A DNA stretch of 64,000 nucleotides, from assembly GCA_024803745.1 (NCBI GenBank), contig JANJXV010000024.1:17307927-17371926 (forward strand), given 5' to 3'. Shown here one piece after another: positions 10,527 to 23,600 of this stretch. The first letter of the stretch is position 1. Each line of letters begins with the position of its first letter. The notes beneath the pieces are model-generated. The model was not told the origin of the DNA, made no database searches, and worked only from the letters and a program-made list of their open reading frames with translations. The position numbers and the translations under genes are program-made. This DNA is from Megascapheus bottae (Eukaryota; Chordata; Mammalia; Rodentia; Geomyidae).

Positions 10527-10706
10527 CTGGGCTTGAACTCAGGGCCTGAGCACTGTCCTTGGGCTTTTTCCTCAAGGCTATAGCACTTTGCCACTTGAGC
10601 CACAGCACCATTTCTGGCTTTTTCTATGTATGTGGTGCTGCGGAATCGAACATAGGTCTTGGTGCATGCTTGGCAAGCACTCTACCACTAGGCCAAACTC
10701 CTGGCC
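10527..10706 (-). mobile_element. SINE type A, inverted
   Basis: Lacks its own A-tail because it runs straight into the head of the type B copy at 10526. It may have inserted into, or recombined with, that copy. Confidence 0.8.
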
Positions 10707-10869
10707 CTCTACAGTTGTTTTTGGAACTACTTTGTGAACTACATATCAAACATGGTTCTGCTTATGGTACCTAGATATTGATGAAAATTTATAGCATCCA
10801 CCTCCATTATAACATATGGCTCTCAAGATTTGATCTTGAAAGTTTAAGCCTCAAAGTGTAAAGGTTTTT

Positions 10870-11082
10870 TTTGGTCATGGGACTTGAACTCTGGGCCCGG
10901 GCATTGTCCCTGAGCTCTTCAGCTCAAGGCTACCGCCCTATCCCTTGAGCCACAGCACTACTCCTGGTTTTCTGGTGGTTAACTGGAGATAAGAATCTCA
11001 TGGACTTTAGTGCCTAGGCTGGCTTTGAACCAGGATCCTTGGATCTCAGGCTCCTGAGTAGCTAGGACAACTGCGCCTGGCT
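10870..11082 (-). mobile_element. SINE type B, inverted
   Basis: Near full length, with a short deletion in the head (ATTACAGG lost). Confidence 0.82.
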
Positions 11083-12613
11083 TTTTCTTTTTTCTTTTTT
11101 TTTGCTCTTGAGGATATTTGACATGCTAGAGGCTTACTGAGAGCTATTTTCAAAGAGGACTCCTTGCCATGACAGTACTATTTGTTGTATGGCGATTATA
11201 TCATTAAATCATACGTCATAATCAAAGCGCATGTGGACTTGGAGATTCTCTCAGCAGTGACACTTAACTATCCCTGCTGATAGAATGAATCATTTCTATC
11301 TGGAGGAGCCATTCAGTGTGTCAGTTCTTAGATTTGATTTCACTACATAAACTGGTATACTATGAAAAAGCTCAGAGTCCTTAGACAAGGTACCCCTCAT
11401 GAAAAGTATATGCTAGGGGAATCTGGAATCGTGGGTTTATTTTAGGGTGGTCATAATGTGGGAGAGGTTGTGATTGTGACTTTTGTTCTGAGTTGCTTTT
11501 TCTTAGTATTCTCTAGGAAAGGACCCTTTACTGCATAAATCAAGGAAACAATAAACCTTTGGTTTTCCTTTCTCCCCCCACCCTTTAAAGAATACTTGAA
11601 AACTCCTGTTGATGTGATTTAAAAAGACTTGCCACACTGGACCATGAAGGGAGGCTCAAACTTGTACTGCAGATGAATGTATGAAATAGAAAACTCCAGG
11701 ATTCATGCTGGCAACAAAAAATAGATTAAGCTTGAACAGCTTACCCTTAAACTATAACTCTCACAAACAAAATCAAAGAGGAAAAGCCAACATTTATAAT
11801 TGTCAAAAGGGATAGAATTTTCAGAGTTTTCTTCCGATTTTGTGTTTTGTAGAACTAGGCAGGTATGTGCTTCTGATCAAAAGAGACTTTTTAAACTCAT
11901 TTTTTTATTTGTTGAACTACAGAGACAAGTCTGTATGTACTTGTTCATAGAGCACATGTTCTCATGTGTAATGCTTACATTTCCACTGAGCAGTTCCCTC
12001 CATGAATACTGTACTGGTATTTGTTTTTCTGCTGAGGTCTCCCACATTTTAATACTCTCTGTGGGTATTCTTCCTGAAGGAGCCCCTGTACACTGTACAG
12101 GAGTGAGTCAGGCCTTTCTTAAACTTTCTGTCTTGAGGTTTGCACATAGTATTTCCATTCCTTATACAGATGAATGAGCTCTTTTCACCCCCTGCTATTA
12201 GGGCTTGCCTTGTGGGAAGGAACAGGGTGGTGAAGGGAAAATATTTTGAAACCTTTGCTAGGTCTGGTTGCAGACCTAGGAAATTATTTCCTGGTGTCCA
12301 AGGGAATTTACTCGGTGCCTCTGTGGACACCAACACCCTCCGATGCTCTAAGATCATGATATAAAGAGGTGCAGTATTTGCATGTAACCTGTACAATTCT
12401 ATACTTTGACAGTTAGTAAAATGTAAATTCTATTTAAATAATAAGGAAAAAAAGGTTGTTCACTATAGGCACTCCTCCCCATCCCCCCCCAATTTTTCCT
12501 ATCATAGACACACAGGGCCAGTTGTACTTCATTTGGTGTTTAGCTAAAAACATGGATTTTTTTTTTTTTTACATTGGAGAAAAGTCTTTTTTTTTTTTTT
12601 TAAAAATAAAAGT

Positions 12614-12960
12614 GATGGCTGAGCTTGGTAGCTCAAACCTGTAATCCTGGCTGCTTGGGAGGTAGAGATGAGGAGTAGGGATCCTAGTTCAAAGGCAACC
12701 CTGCAGAGGATTTTTGAGGCTTCATCTTAACCAGTGGTTGGATGTAACGGCATGCACCTCTTCTTCCCGCTCAGGGCAAGAAGAGTTGCTGGGTGCAGTG
12801 TTTGTGCCCAGCTCCTTTACTTGGGGAAGCACAGACTAGCCAGGACAGAAACTAAGAACCTACTTCAAAACTAACCACAGCTGGAAGAATAGCTCAAATG
12901 GTAGAATACCTGTACTATAAACACCAGGTCCTGGGCTCACTTTCCAGTTCCATAGAAAAT
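12614..12960 (+). mobile_element. Old composite SINE (B1-like then ID-like)
   Basis: A B1-like start (GCTCAAACCTGTAATCCTGG) and, 250 bp later, an ID-like unit (GAATAGCTCAAATGGTAGAA ... CATAGAAAA). It is diverged and may be two separate insertions. Confidence 0.4.
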
Positions 12961-14099
12961 GAAAATAAAATTGTGATGCAATGTATGCGTTGGTGATGTA
13001 AGTGCCAGTGTAAAGTACTGTATACTATGTACTTTAGAAGTGAATTAAGGGAATTTCAAAGGCAAATTCAATACACAATTGAGAAAAAGATTCAAACATT
13101 GTATCTGGCTCTTAGTTTCATGATCAGGGAAATGAGCTGGTGAACAATAATCATCATAACCAGTGTTTTATCCATGTAATGCGATATTGGAAGATAAAAA
13201 TCAAGTGATATTTTAAAACACCAGAAGGGCTGTAAGTTACTCTCTGATAGTGAATAATTTTCAGTAAGTAGGAATTATTAGTCACATCTGCCAGCCCTTG
13301 TCATAGCAGTGGGCAGTCTGGTCTGAAACAAGCTTTGGAAACATACAGTGCTGTCATTTGTGCCGGCATGTCAGACTGCAACTTTCTAAGTTGGCCATCT
13401 GAATGTGCCAAGCCCCTGGCAGCAGCTGCTATGGAGAGTTGGCGCTGTGGTGGTGACACCATCTCAACTCGCTGAACATTGACCAATTCTAAAATCACTT
13501 AGTTCTAGGCAAATTTTAATATACTCCTAGAATTTTACTATCTGTGTTGTCTTATCTCTGACCCAGAGATTGAGGATCTGGGTTCTCTAATGGCTCAGAA
13601 GCATGTTTGTCTGCTCTTAAAAGTCCTAACACCATGACTCTAGAACATTTTAAAGCAGATTGATGGGGTGGGATACTGGCTCAATCTGTAGGTATGCTGG
13701 TATTTGGTGTGCTGTAGCACACCTAGTGTTGGCAATTTACTTGTGCTCATGAGGTCTTTATTATTATAATGAATCAGACATTGGCTCAGCTAGTTGACAG
13801 GGCAGAAGCAATCATTCCTACAGTAGGATCATGCAAGTGTTGACTAGAACAGAAGGAACTTTACAGTTCACACTTGTGATTAAAGGGGTGGTTTTGCCAA
13901 TAAATGATTGTGAGGAAAACTATACATGCCATCAGTAGTGACTTCAAACCAATTAAAACAATTAACCATGGGGACTCACTTTCCTAGAAGATGTATTTAA
14001 CAGGCAACCGATGGTAGAAGTCAGCAAAATGGAGGCATGGCGCGATTAAGGACATTTCATGGAGAAAAGGGGATGGTCCTCAGGAGGGAGTAGGAGACT

Positions 14100-14922
14100 T
14101 TGTTTCTCACTGGGAATATTTATTGTGCACATTGTGGAGAATTCAAGAGGCACAAACACCTTCCTCGCCTCAAGGGGCTCACTGACATGGGAAGTGACCA
14201 ATATATTAGACTTTGGGGCAACTACTTAGAACTCTGTCTTCTGAGGAACAAACTACTCATTAAATTGAAGAGCAAGCCAGTCAATAATGGTTCTGTGGTT
14301 TCAATTGTAGCTTTCATCTCTCTAATAAAATGAATTTCCCTCCCTCCCTACATGCCATGACAGAGACACTTCCAGTCAGTAACAGATGGAGGAGATACTA
14401 TCCTTCCCCCCTCCCCACTTTTCCTATAACAAAATCAATCTTTTTCCAGAAGGGTAACACTATTTCTTTGCTAGAATGTGGTGTCAAGGGGAAGAGGAGC
14501 TATTTAAGATGGAGTCAAAGTAATGATTGACTCAAAGGGTGAAAACATTTGCCGTGGTTGGAGTTCTGGGTAAGATTTTTCCCTAGGAGAGCTGTCACCT
14601 CTAGCTGCACAGGTGGAAATGGATTTGCTATTGCCTTCAACTCCCAGGAAGGAATTACAAATAAGGAAGCCCAGTGAGGCTGGACAGCTGGTGCAGCATG
14701 CTTCAGGGACAACCCAGACAGGCTGTCTTTTCCTGTCTCCCAGAAGGGTCAATTGGATGGAGGAGATGCCAAGAAGATGCAATGTTACATTTCACCGAAG
14801 TGGCTGGAGGTGGAGTCTGGACAGAGATGGGATGGGGCCTTGTGTTCCTGATGATTTTCTTTGCCTGTGGCTCAGCTCTGCTGAGAGCTGCTCCCCTAGC
14901 CAGACTTGTTTGTCCACTTGTG
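14100..14922 (-). other. SLC13A4: Probable SLC13A4 3' UTR
   Basis: Unique non-coding sequence with no SINE follows the stop codon on the minus strand. Minus-strand AATAAA hexamers occur at 14119-14124 and 13757-13762 (TTTATT on the plus strand). Either could end the transcript; the boundary given assumes the first. Confidence 0.4.
14119..14124 (-). terminator. Candidate SLC13A4 polyadenylation signal
   Basis: AATAAA on the minus strand, about 800 nt after the stop. No strong GT-rich downstream element is evident, and a second hexamer at 13757-13762 is an alternative. Confidence 0.25.
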
Positions 14923-15060
14923 TTAGGCACGATCGGTGATGTTGCTGACCTTAGCCCAGGCTGGGAAAGTGTCCAGGTGGAAGAGACTTACGCCCCAGGT
15001 GTTGATGGCCACCATTACGATGACCAGGCCAATGACATTGACTCCCAAGCCAGCTTTCAC
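14923..15060 (-). CDS. SLC13A4: SLC13A4 coding exon 16, C-terminus (residues 583-627)
   Basis: 138 nt including the TAA at 14925-14923. It encodes VKAGLGVNVIGLVIVMVAIN, then TWGVSLFHLDTFPAWA and KVSNITDRA. It forms the last membrane helix and a short outside tail with the N622-I-T sequon. The acceptor is ATCCTGCAG. Confidence 0.97.
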   Translation of the reverse strand: MKAGLGVNVIGLVIVMVAINTWGVSLFHLDTFPAWAKVSNITDRA

Positions 15061-17609
15061 CTGCAGGATACAAGCCACAAAACCTGGTCATTTCTAGCCG
15101 GGCAGAAGCGCAGGGCTCAGTCTAGACCTTGCTCTACTTACATGGCCCTGCCTTGTTCCAGTCACTGCCTGGGTGGCTGTAATGTTGCCCTGTGGGATGG
15201 CCTATGACTGTGGAAGGACAGGAAGGGGTTGGGACTAGAAGACAGCCCTCGAGACAGCAACGCAAAATGTTTCCTCACAGCCATCTTTGGTGAACCTAGC
15301 TGAACACCAAAACATGAACCATGGATGGTTGCATTTAGTTATCATTGCTTGGAGAATTGAACAGGTGGACCCTGTTCTCACAAGATACCTTTTGCCCTGG
15401 GTTCCTAACACTGTCATCTCTCACCATTTGTGAATATACTGTGTGACTGTCCCCACTTGTCCAGGCAAGTAAGGTGAGTGTCAGCACATGTCTGCCAGAT
15501 CTGCCAAGTCTGGGCAACAGCCTGTGCCCCTTTTAGCTTTCTCTATCTGTGTCCCTCCTGGGGACACAGGGTGAACAAATGTAACACTAGGACTCACTGG
15601 TACTTTACTAGGCTGAAACTAAACTATATAACTTATTGGCAGGGACAGGAGGGTAAGTCTGAGAGAGGTTAAAGAAGGAATGACTGTCCTTTAAAAAGAA
15701 ATGTATTCTACCTGACTTATGTAACTGTAACCCCTTTATACATTACCTTATAGTAACGAAACTAAAAACAAACCAAAACAACCAATGCAAAAAAAAAAAA
15801 AAATCCCTTTCAGAGCAGACTATGCAGCCAGCTAGCCTTACCCATGCAGAGCAGGGCCTGGCAAAAGAGGATACTCCCAGCTCACCATGTCTTTGATGTG
15901 GCAGTGGCCGTAGCTGAAGACGATGGCGTTGGGGGGGTTACCCACAGGCAGCATCACTGCAAAGGAGATGCACATGGTGACTGGAATCAGGGTGTAGAGT
16001 GGGTTAATGTGCAGCGTTTCAGACTGGAAGAGAAAGTTCACAGGGACGTTAAAAGAGATGAGGCTGGTCCATCGTGGGCACAAGCATGCTCCCAGCGTGG
16101 CTCTCAATGGTCGACTGACCCGACCTGGACACCCACAGTGCTCCCAGTGCTGTGCCCCCCTCCTGCCCCAGCATGTGCAGTGGACTTGACAACCCGATTG
16201 GCTGGAACTTTGAGGCTCTTCCTAGAATGGATGCTTTCATGGGGGTTGGGGAGGACTGCTGTACTGAAAGTGGTTTTTGGAGTTTATTATTTAGCTGAGA
16301 AACAAAAAGACCACGAATGAGCTACTTCGACGGAAACAGGAGTCCCTCCTACTGGAGGTTCAGCACTGATGTCTCATTTGTGATTTGAACTTGGGATCCT
16401 TCTCTCAATATGTATTGCCGTGTGGTAACTAAGTGTATTCTTATGCTCACACACATAGGCTGACATGAGCTGTGCACAGAGAGTGGCTGTGGGGAGCAAG
16501 GGATTGAGGAGCAGGAGGACGTGTTCTTGCTGGAGGTGAGAGGAACCTCATCTCCTAGATGGGCACAGGTGCAGCCCTGGGTTCAGTAGTACATCACCTT
16601 AGGGGTTGCTTCTCTAGGCTACAGTCTGCCTCTCTCTTACTCCTTTCCTCACAAATTGGTCCGAGGCCATGGAAGAAGCTGTCATCCTTCCTAATTCTCA
16701 GGACCTCCGTGATGACAGTGGAATTAGGTAGACTCGATGATCCTCAGAGCTGTGGCCTTCAGATGTGCAACTGGGTGTGTTTTGTCTCCATTTTTCTGCG
16801 GTTGCCTCTCTGGCCCCACTCTATGTGTCTGTGTGTGCATGCATGGGTGGGTGTGTGCATATGGGTACTGGGGCTTGAATTCAGTCAAGGCCTCACACTC
16901 TCACTTGGCTTTTTCTCTCAAAGGCTGTCACTTGAGCCACACCTCCACTTTTTTAAAAATTTGATTTTTGCTGATTGATTGGTGATATGGGTCTGAGGAA
17001 CTTTTCTTCCAGGGCTGGCTTTGAACTTTGATCCTCAGATGTCAGCTAAGATTACTAACTTGAGTCACTAGCACCAGTTATCCACTATTAGGTTTTAACT
17101 CAGGAAAGAAAGGTTAATGATAATTGTGGGGAAATGAAATTCTAGGGTTTTAACTTGTTGGTTCTTTAACATTGTCAGTTCTTTTGTTTCCATTTGGGGC
17201 AGCCAAAAGGAACTCTTACTATAATCTATTACCTTATCTTTTTAAAATGTGTAATACCTGTAGTTTATTCACTGTACAAGCTATGCCTTGAATACTCATC
17301 CATGAAGCTGTGGGCAGTCAACTGCGGAGAGGTCCATCCAGGAAGGCTGCTGCCAGACCCCCAGGCACCCCTGCTCTTGATATTCCAGAGTCCTGCTCTA
17401 CTCACCAGGCTGCACAGGATGGGCAGAAATATAGTGATGGTGGCTGGGTTGCTGACAAACTCTGTGACAATGGACACCAGGATACAGGCCAGTAGTGTGA
17501 CAGCCCATGGTGGAAGGCTGCTCAGGGACAGCATCTGATGTCCAATCCAGGTGGAGAGGCCAGAGCTCTGCAGGAAGAGGTGTTAACAGTAAGATGAAGA
17601 GAGTTTCAG

Positions 17610-17658
<49 letters not shown>

Positions 17659-20600
17659 TGTACACCAGTCCTGGGGCTTAAACTCGGGTCCTGGGCACTA
17701 TCCCTATGCTTTTTTGCTCAAGGCTAGTGTTCTACCATTTGAACCGCAGTTCTACTTCTGGCTTTTTGGTGATTGGAAATGAGTCTCATGGACTTTCCTG
17801 CCCATGCTAGCTTTGATCTGAAGCTGGCTTCAGATCTAGCTTCTTCAGTAGCTAGGATTACAGATGTGAGCCACTTGTGCCTGGTGAGTCCTGGTGAGGG
17901 TCAGGAAGGGACCCTGGCTGGAAGGACACAGGGGCCATCCAGTCTGTTCACTTTCAACTTGACTGGAACCAATCCTGATTTTAGGATTAGATATGATTGT
18001 ATGATGTTGTCATTTTTGTAGAGAAGAAATTTCTTCTGATTCCAGAGCATTCCATCTTCGTGTTTCCTAGTCTGTCAACCATTATGGGGCATGCAGACCC
18101 GCTCATCCTGAGTGTGTGATCCTTCCTAGAGTTTCATCTTGGTAGGGGTTGAGATTCTCTACACCTCAATGCCAGTCTCTCTTTTTCTAGTCTCTGAAAA
18201 CCACACAGTGCATCCACACAACAATTCCCTTTACACACAGTGCCAAAGCCAGTGTGTCCATGCAATAATTTATTTTACACACAGTACCAAGGGCAATTCT
18301 TTGTTCTGCTTTGCAAATCCATAATTCCTTTTATTTATTTTTGTTGATCATGAAGCTTGAACTCTGGGCCTGGGCACTGTTCCTGAGCTCTTCAGCTCAA
18401 GGCTAGTGTTCTACCACTTGAGCCACAATGCCACTTCCAGTTTTCTGGTGGTTAATTGGAGATAAGAATCTCACAGACTTTCGTGTCCAGGCTGGCTTTG
18501 AACCATGATCCTCAGATCTCAGCCTCCTGAGTACCTAGAATTTATAGGTTTGAGCTAGCAAAACTCCATAATTCTTATCATCTAAGAAAGCTGGGGAAAC
18601 TTACCAAGCTCTTTGAATAGTAATGTTACTAGTTTTTTTTTAAAGGGGGTGTAAGGGTGAATGAGCAGGGGTGAATACTGGAAGTTTCTTATAAGTAATA
18701 AAGGGGAGAAGTAAAACAATCCACCAGCATTTGGCAAGAAAAAAATGTCATCACTGGACTATGGCACGGTCCTCCAGCCATTCAAATCTCATCATGGCTG
18801 ACATTTATGCTTGTACTTTAAAAACAAACAAGCAAAAACAAAAACCCAACATTTATTGTGGTAGTACTAGGGGTTTAATGTTACTTTGTGCTTCCTAAGG
18901 AGGTGATCGACCACTGAACTAGACCTCAAGACCCCCTTTTTTGGTACTGTTTATTCTGAAATAGGGTCTTTCTTTTTGTCTATATTTGCACCTGGACCAC
19001 ACTGCTTTTATTTTATTTTTTTATTTTTTTATTTTGCCAGTCCTGGGCTTGAGCTCAGGGTCTGAGCACTGTCCTTGGACTTTCTCAAGGTTAGAAGAGC
19101 TCTACCACTTGAGCCTCAGCACCACTTCCGGCTTTTTTCTATGTTTGTGGTACCAAGGAATCGAATCCGGGTCTTCATGCATGCTAGGCAAGCACTTTAA
19201 CCACTCGGCCAAACTCCCGGCCGTTTTTTTGTTTTTTGTTTTTTGTGTTTTTTGCCAGTCCTGGGCTTGAGCTCAGGGCCTGAGCACTGTCCTTGGACTT
19301 TCTCAAGGCTAGAGCTCTACCACTTGAGCCTCAGCACCACTTCCAGCTTTTTTTTTTGTATGTATGTGGTACCAAGGAATCGAACCCGGGTCTTCGCGCA
19401 TGCTAGGCAAGCACTTTAACCACTAGGCCAAACTCCCGGCCCCTGCTTTTATTTTATGTTTCCTTTGCTGGCTGAGATGACTGAAATATGATACCATGCC
19501 CAGATTATTCCATTGAGCTGGATGGAGTCTTGGAAACGGGAATCTCACTTCTCCTGATCTCAGTCGCCCATTTAGGTGAGATGATAGGTTTGTGGGTTGC
19601 AAAAGGGTCTCAGGCCATCATAGGATGGCTTCTGATCTGCCTGATCACAGTTTCCCAGGTCACTAGGATCACAAATGCAAGCCACCAGCTCCTGGCTGTC
19701 CGTACATGCTGAAGACAAGCTACAAAGGCTTATTCCCCAATCTGAATGTTTCCCATGAACGACTGTCCAGATCAGCCAAGGAAATGACTGTTCTCACTTA
19801 GAATAAGTCATTGGGTTGGATGATCTTCACCTGCCAATGGTGAGGGCTACCCTTCTTGAGTTTTGTTCTAAAAATCTCCCAGGTTTCTCTATATATCCTT
19901 CATCTGTCCTCTTTTCCCTTCTTTTCCCTCCTCCTCTCTATACTATGGTTGGCATGGTCAGACTCTTCTTTTGGTAACCTAGAGACCCCAGAGGCAATAA
20001 AGAAATGGAGAGCTGGGGTATAAAACAAGCTAAGGTGCAGTTAGCTATAGGGAGAAAGGACTAATGAGGATGGTCAGAAAGGCTTGCTCAGATGATTTCC
20101 GTTCCACTGACTGTAACATCTAGTGGTACCGAAATAACCTGGTAGATGAATGAAGAGGCTGTGCCGGAACAGAGAATACTTCCAGTCCTCAGAAGAGTCA
20201 GCCCACAAGCTCCTATCACGCAGCGGTCACAAGGCTATGCAGACCATAGTGAGGAATATAAGGCAACTGGAGCATGTGTCAGGAAAGAGAGCCTTCCCAA
20301 AGGAGTACCTGAGGCAGACCTGAAGGATTCATGGGGTTAGGTTAACCTCCAGTTTTCTAAACATACACCTTTGGTCATGCCCTTGCTGGACATGAAGGAT
20401 TCAGATGCACATGAAGGCCACCTGCCTCTGCTGTGGAGCAGAAAGTCACAGAAAAAGATGGTAAGTATGCCCAGTGCTGCCAAGACAAGGAGCCCTTGTC
20501 CTCCCACCTGTCCACTGCTCCCTTGGATGGGAGAGCCGCATGACCACACCACTCATAACCCAGCAAACTGGGGTGGGCATCCAGACACCCTTTACCAAAG

Positions 20601-23600
20601 CTCGGAGTGGGCATGATTCTAAAAAGTTGGGCAGGTGGTGATGGGCTTCCTTATGACACCATCTCTGGCACCAGGAATGGAAAGTCTCATTTTCAGCCGG
20701 GCACTAGGTCCTTCCGTGGAGACGGCCATGTTGGGCTCAGTAGGCCAAGACCAGTGCCTATGTTTGATCCCACTGATTTCAACACAACTGTGTGGATAGG
20801 GCTATCAGACCAGGCTGCTTGTTATTGGAGGAAAAATGAGAGATCTGTTTGGTGACTTACCATTCAGCAGGGAATGGATGTAGGAATGAGCCAGAATGGG
20901 CCATAGTCGTTGAAATAGGTCCCTCCCTGCCCTTACAGGCCATGATCTAGGGAGGGGGGATGTTTAGATGTGTTCTTAGAAATGGCTTGCGCTATACATA
21001 ACAGAAGAATGGATGAACTTAACTTTCTGTACATTGTGGCATCTCTCATATATGCAAAATGTGTTTGTTCCTGTGCAATTTAAAGAACAAGAAATAATTG
21101 TCTATTAAAACATGGAAAGCAAGAAAAAGAAACCAAAGTAAGATGTTTTATGATTCTTCAAGCTAAAAATCATGCTATTGATGCTTTATGGTGAAACACT
21201 GCCATCACACTGACAGCGGGCCACCTGTGCTCCTGTTTCTCAAATTGATCAAAAGCTCATTTGATCTCTACAGTACTCTCAACACCTCACTGCAAGCTCA
21301 CAGACAACTGATGACCGAAGACACTCAGAATTCTCTCTGCTATAGCTATGGCTCCTTTAGAAGACATTCTGCCTTTCTTCTTTCCACTGACTGAGAGTTC
21401 GAGACCCAGTTTGCAGAGATGATAGCTTTTGCTACAGTATCATGCAGCCAAAAGGAACTTCATCATTGTTCCTTCCTGTGATCCATTAAATCTCACCAGA
21501 TAAAGGGAGGGAAGAAGGGGGGTTTAATTGAGTGAAAAAAGAAAGTGGAATTTTATATGCCACATTCTCCAAATAGTATTTGTAAGTAAGGGGAAATAAT
21601 TTGCTGCTGAGTTTTTCCAGCAGACCTCTTTCATACTAAAATTTGAAGTAAGTCAATGAATTAGACTTCAAGTTAAAAAAATATCACAAAGAAAGTCTTC
21701 CATATTGTAAATGTCTAATATAAAAACACTTCACTTTGGATTTTCCTCACTTGTATCAGGAATTGAATCATTTCAAACTCAGTAAGAATCACACAGATTG
21801 AATCTGACTGATAGTATTAAAATCAATAGAGCCAACAGATTTTTTTTGCCAGTCCTGGGACTTGAACTCAGAGCCTGGGCACTGTCCTCAAGGCTAATGC
21901 TCTACCACTTGAGCTATAGTGCCACTACTGGCTTTTTCTGTGTATGTGGTATGTGGTAGGAATCGAATTCTCCAGTGTTTTTTTTTTTTTTTTGGTCACT
22001 CATGGGGCTTGAACTCTGGGCATCAGCATTGTCCCTGAGCTCTTCAGCTCAAGGCTACGCCTGGAGCTACAGCACCACTTCCTGCTTTCTGGTAGTTAAT
22101 TGGAGATAAGAGTCTCACAGACTTTAGTGCTTGGGCTGGCTTTGAACCGTGATCTTTAGATCTCAACCTCCTGAGTAGCTAGGATCATGGGCATGAGCCA
22201 CTGCCCTCAGCTACATTTTTTTTTTAAATAGAGAAATTACTATCTGTAATACATGCACTATTTTGATTTTAGAAAAGCACAGGTCTTGTCTGGCTGGATA
22301 CAGGTCCAAACTAACCACTGAAATTTCATGAAGGTAAGTATAACATCCTGTACGTGGAGCTGGAGATACTGAGCGCATATATACAGGATGGGTAGTGGCC
22401 ACCAATGAAAGGCGTGGAGGTTGTAGCTGGCAGCAGTTTCAATATAAATGTTGGCACATGGGCCACAGAAGCCTTATAAAAGCTCCTATAAATGGCAGGC
22501 TGGTGCTTATGTCAGAAAGACAGACAGGATGAGTTAGACAATGAGCCCATTTTGCAGTAAACTGACCACATTTGAATGAGGACAAGGCAAACTGGAGTGA
22601 GTCCTGGGGGGAGAAATGAAGATGGTAACCTTTTATGGAAATGATTAAAAGAAATAGGAAGTTTTAGTTGGAAAAAAATCGAACTCCTGGTGTGTTATTT
22701 CAATAATTATTACTTAGGAGAAGGCTGCAAAGTGTAGCTCCAGAACCAACAGCGATGGCACACAAAGAGTAACAGAATGAGTGGGCTGAAAGTAAGGAAC
22801 AACTGTGAGTGCCACAGTGAGAGCCCCATGCATGCCAGTGCCCAAGCCAGGGCATGCTGGAGGAATGTCACATGGGGCAGGAGATGGTCTCAGGTCCTGC
22901 AAGAGCCCAACCCCATGTAGGCTTCTCATAACCTGGTAATCAGTGATATGTATACTATTCAGGCCCGCAATCATGGTCAATTAAAAGTGAATGAAGTTTA
23001 GGGCTGGGGGCATGGATCAAGTGGTAGAGCACCTGCCTAACTAGTGTGAGGTCCCGAGTTCAAAGCAGTACCACCAAAGAAACCAAGATTAGAGATTCAT
23101 TTGTAGCACTGTGTCCTATCTCAATGACAGCAAATACTTTAGGAGCTTCCCTGATTTCCTACCAACTCCACTCAAAAGATTGTATCCTGCAAACCCCCAA
23201 GCAGGACATCAAACTTGAAATCAGTTTCAGCAAAGAGTCTCTGAAAGAGACTCCATTTATGTGGGGCAGAGAGTTAATCCACCATATGAGCACTCCTCTC
23301 TGGGCCACTACAGACTCATCTTTATCTTATAGCTGTCAGATCCCAGAAGGAGATAGCTGCCAAACATAGTAAACCTTGTGCTGTGACAGGGTGGGAGCAG
23401 TGAGGGAACTGTGAATGCCTGCAGGCTGCTCTCCAGACACTGAGGTCAGGGACATCTATCATGCTCTATTAGGCCCTTCCCAGTGACCTGGTAACCATCT
23501 GCCTCTCCCATAGCCCTTTTGAGCCTTCCCACACAGATAGTGATGCCTCCTTTGGTAAAACGTAGGGACCAGTTTGCCCCATAAGAACAGGACTGAAGGG

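Larger units (their letters stand above)
9521..14099. other. STMP1-SLC13A4 intergenic region
   Basis: Convergent intergenic space of about 4.6 kb. The proximal part is SINE-dense (9645-11082). 11100-12560 and 13000-14099 show no gene or clear repeat. Poly(T)/poly(A) runs at 12557-12604 lead into an old SINE-like region (12614-12960). Confidence 0.7.

Noticed and set aside
931..11082. tRNA genes suggested by A-box and B-box words
   Set aside because: They belong to dispersed tRNA-derived SINE monomers with A tails. No cloverleaf with an intact acceptor stem was seen.
14674..15207. 177-residue open frame on the plus strand
   Set aside because: It is the antisense of SLC13A4 exon 16 and its flanks. 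The conserved protein, splice acceptor and stop all lie on the minus strand.
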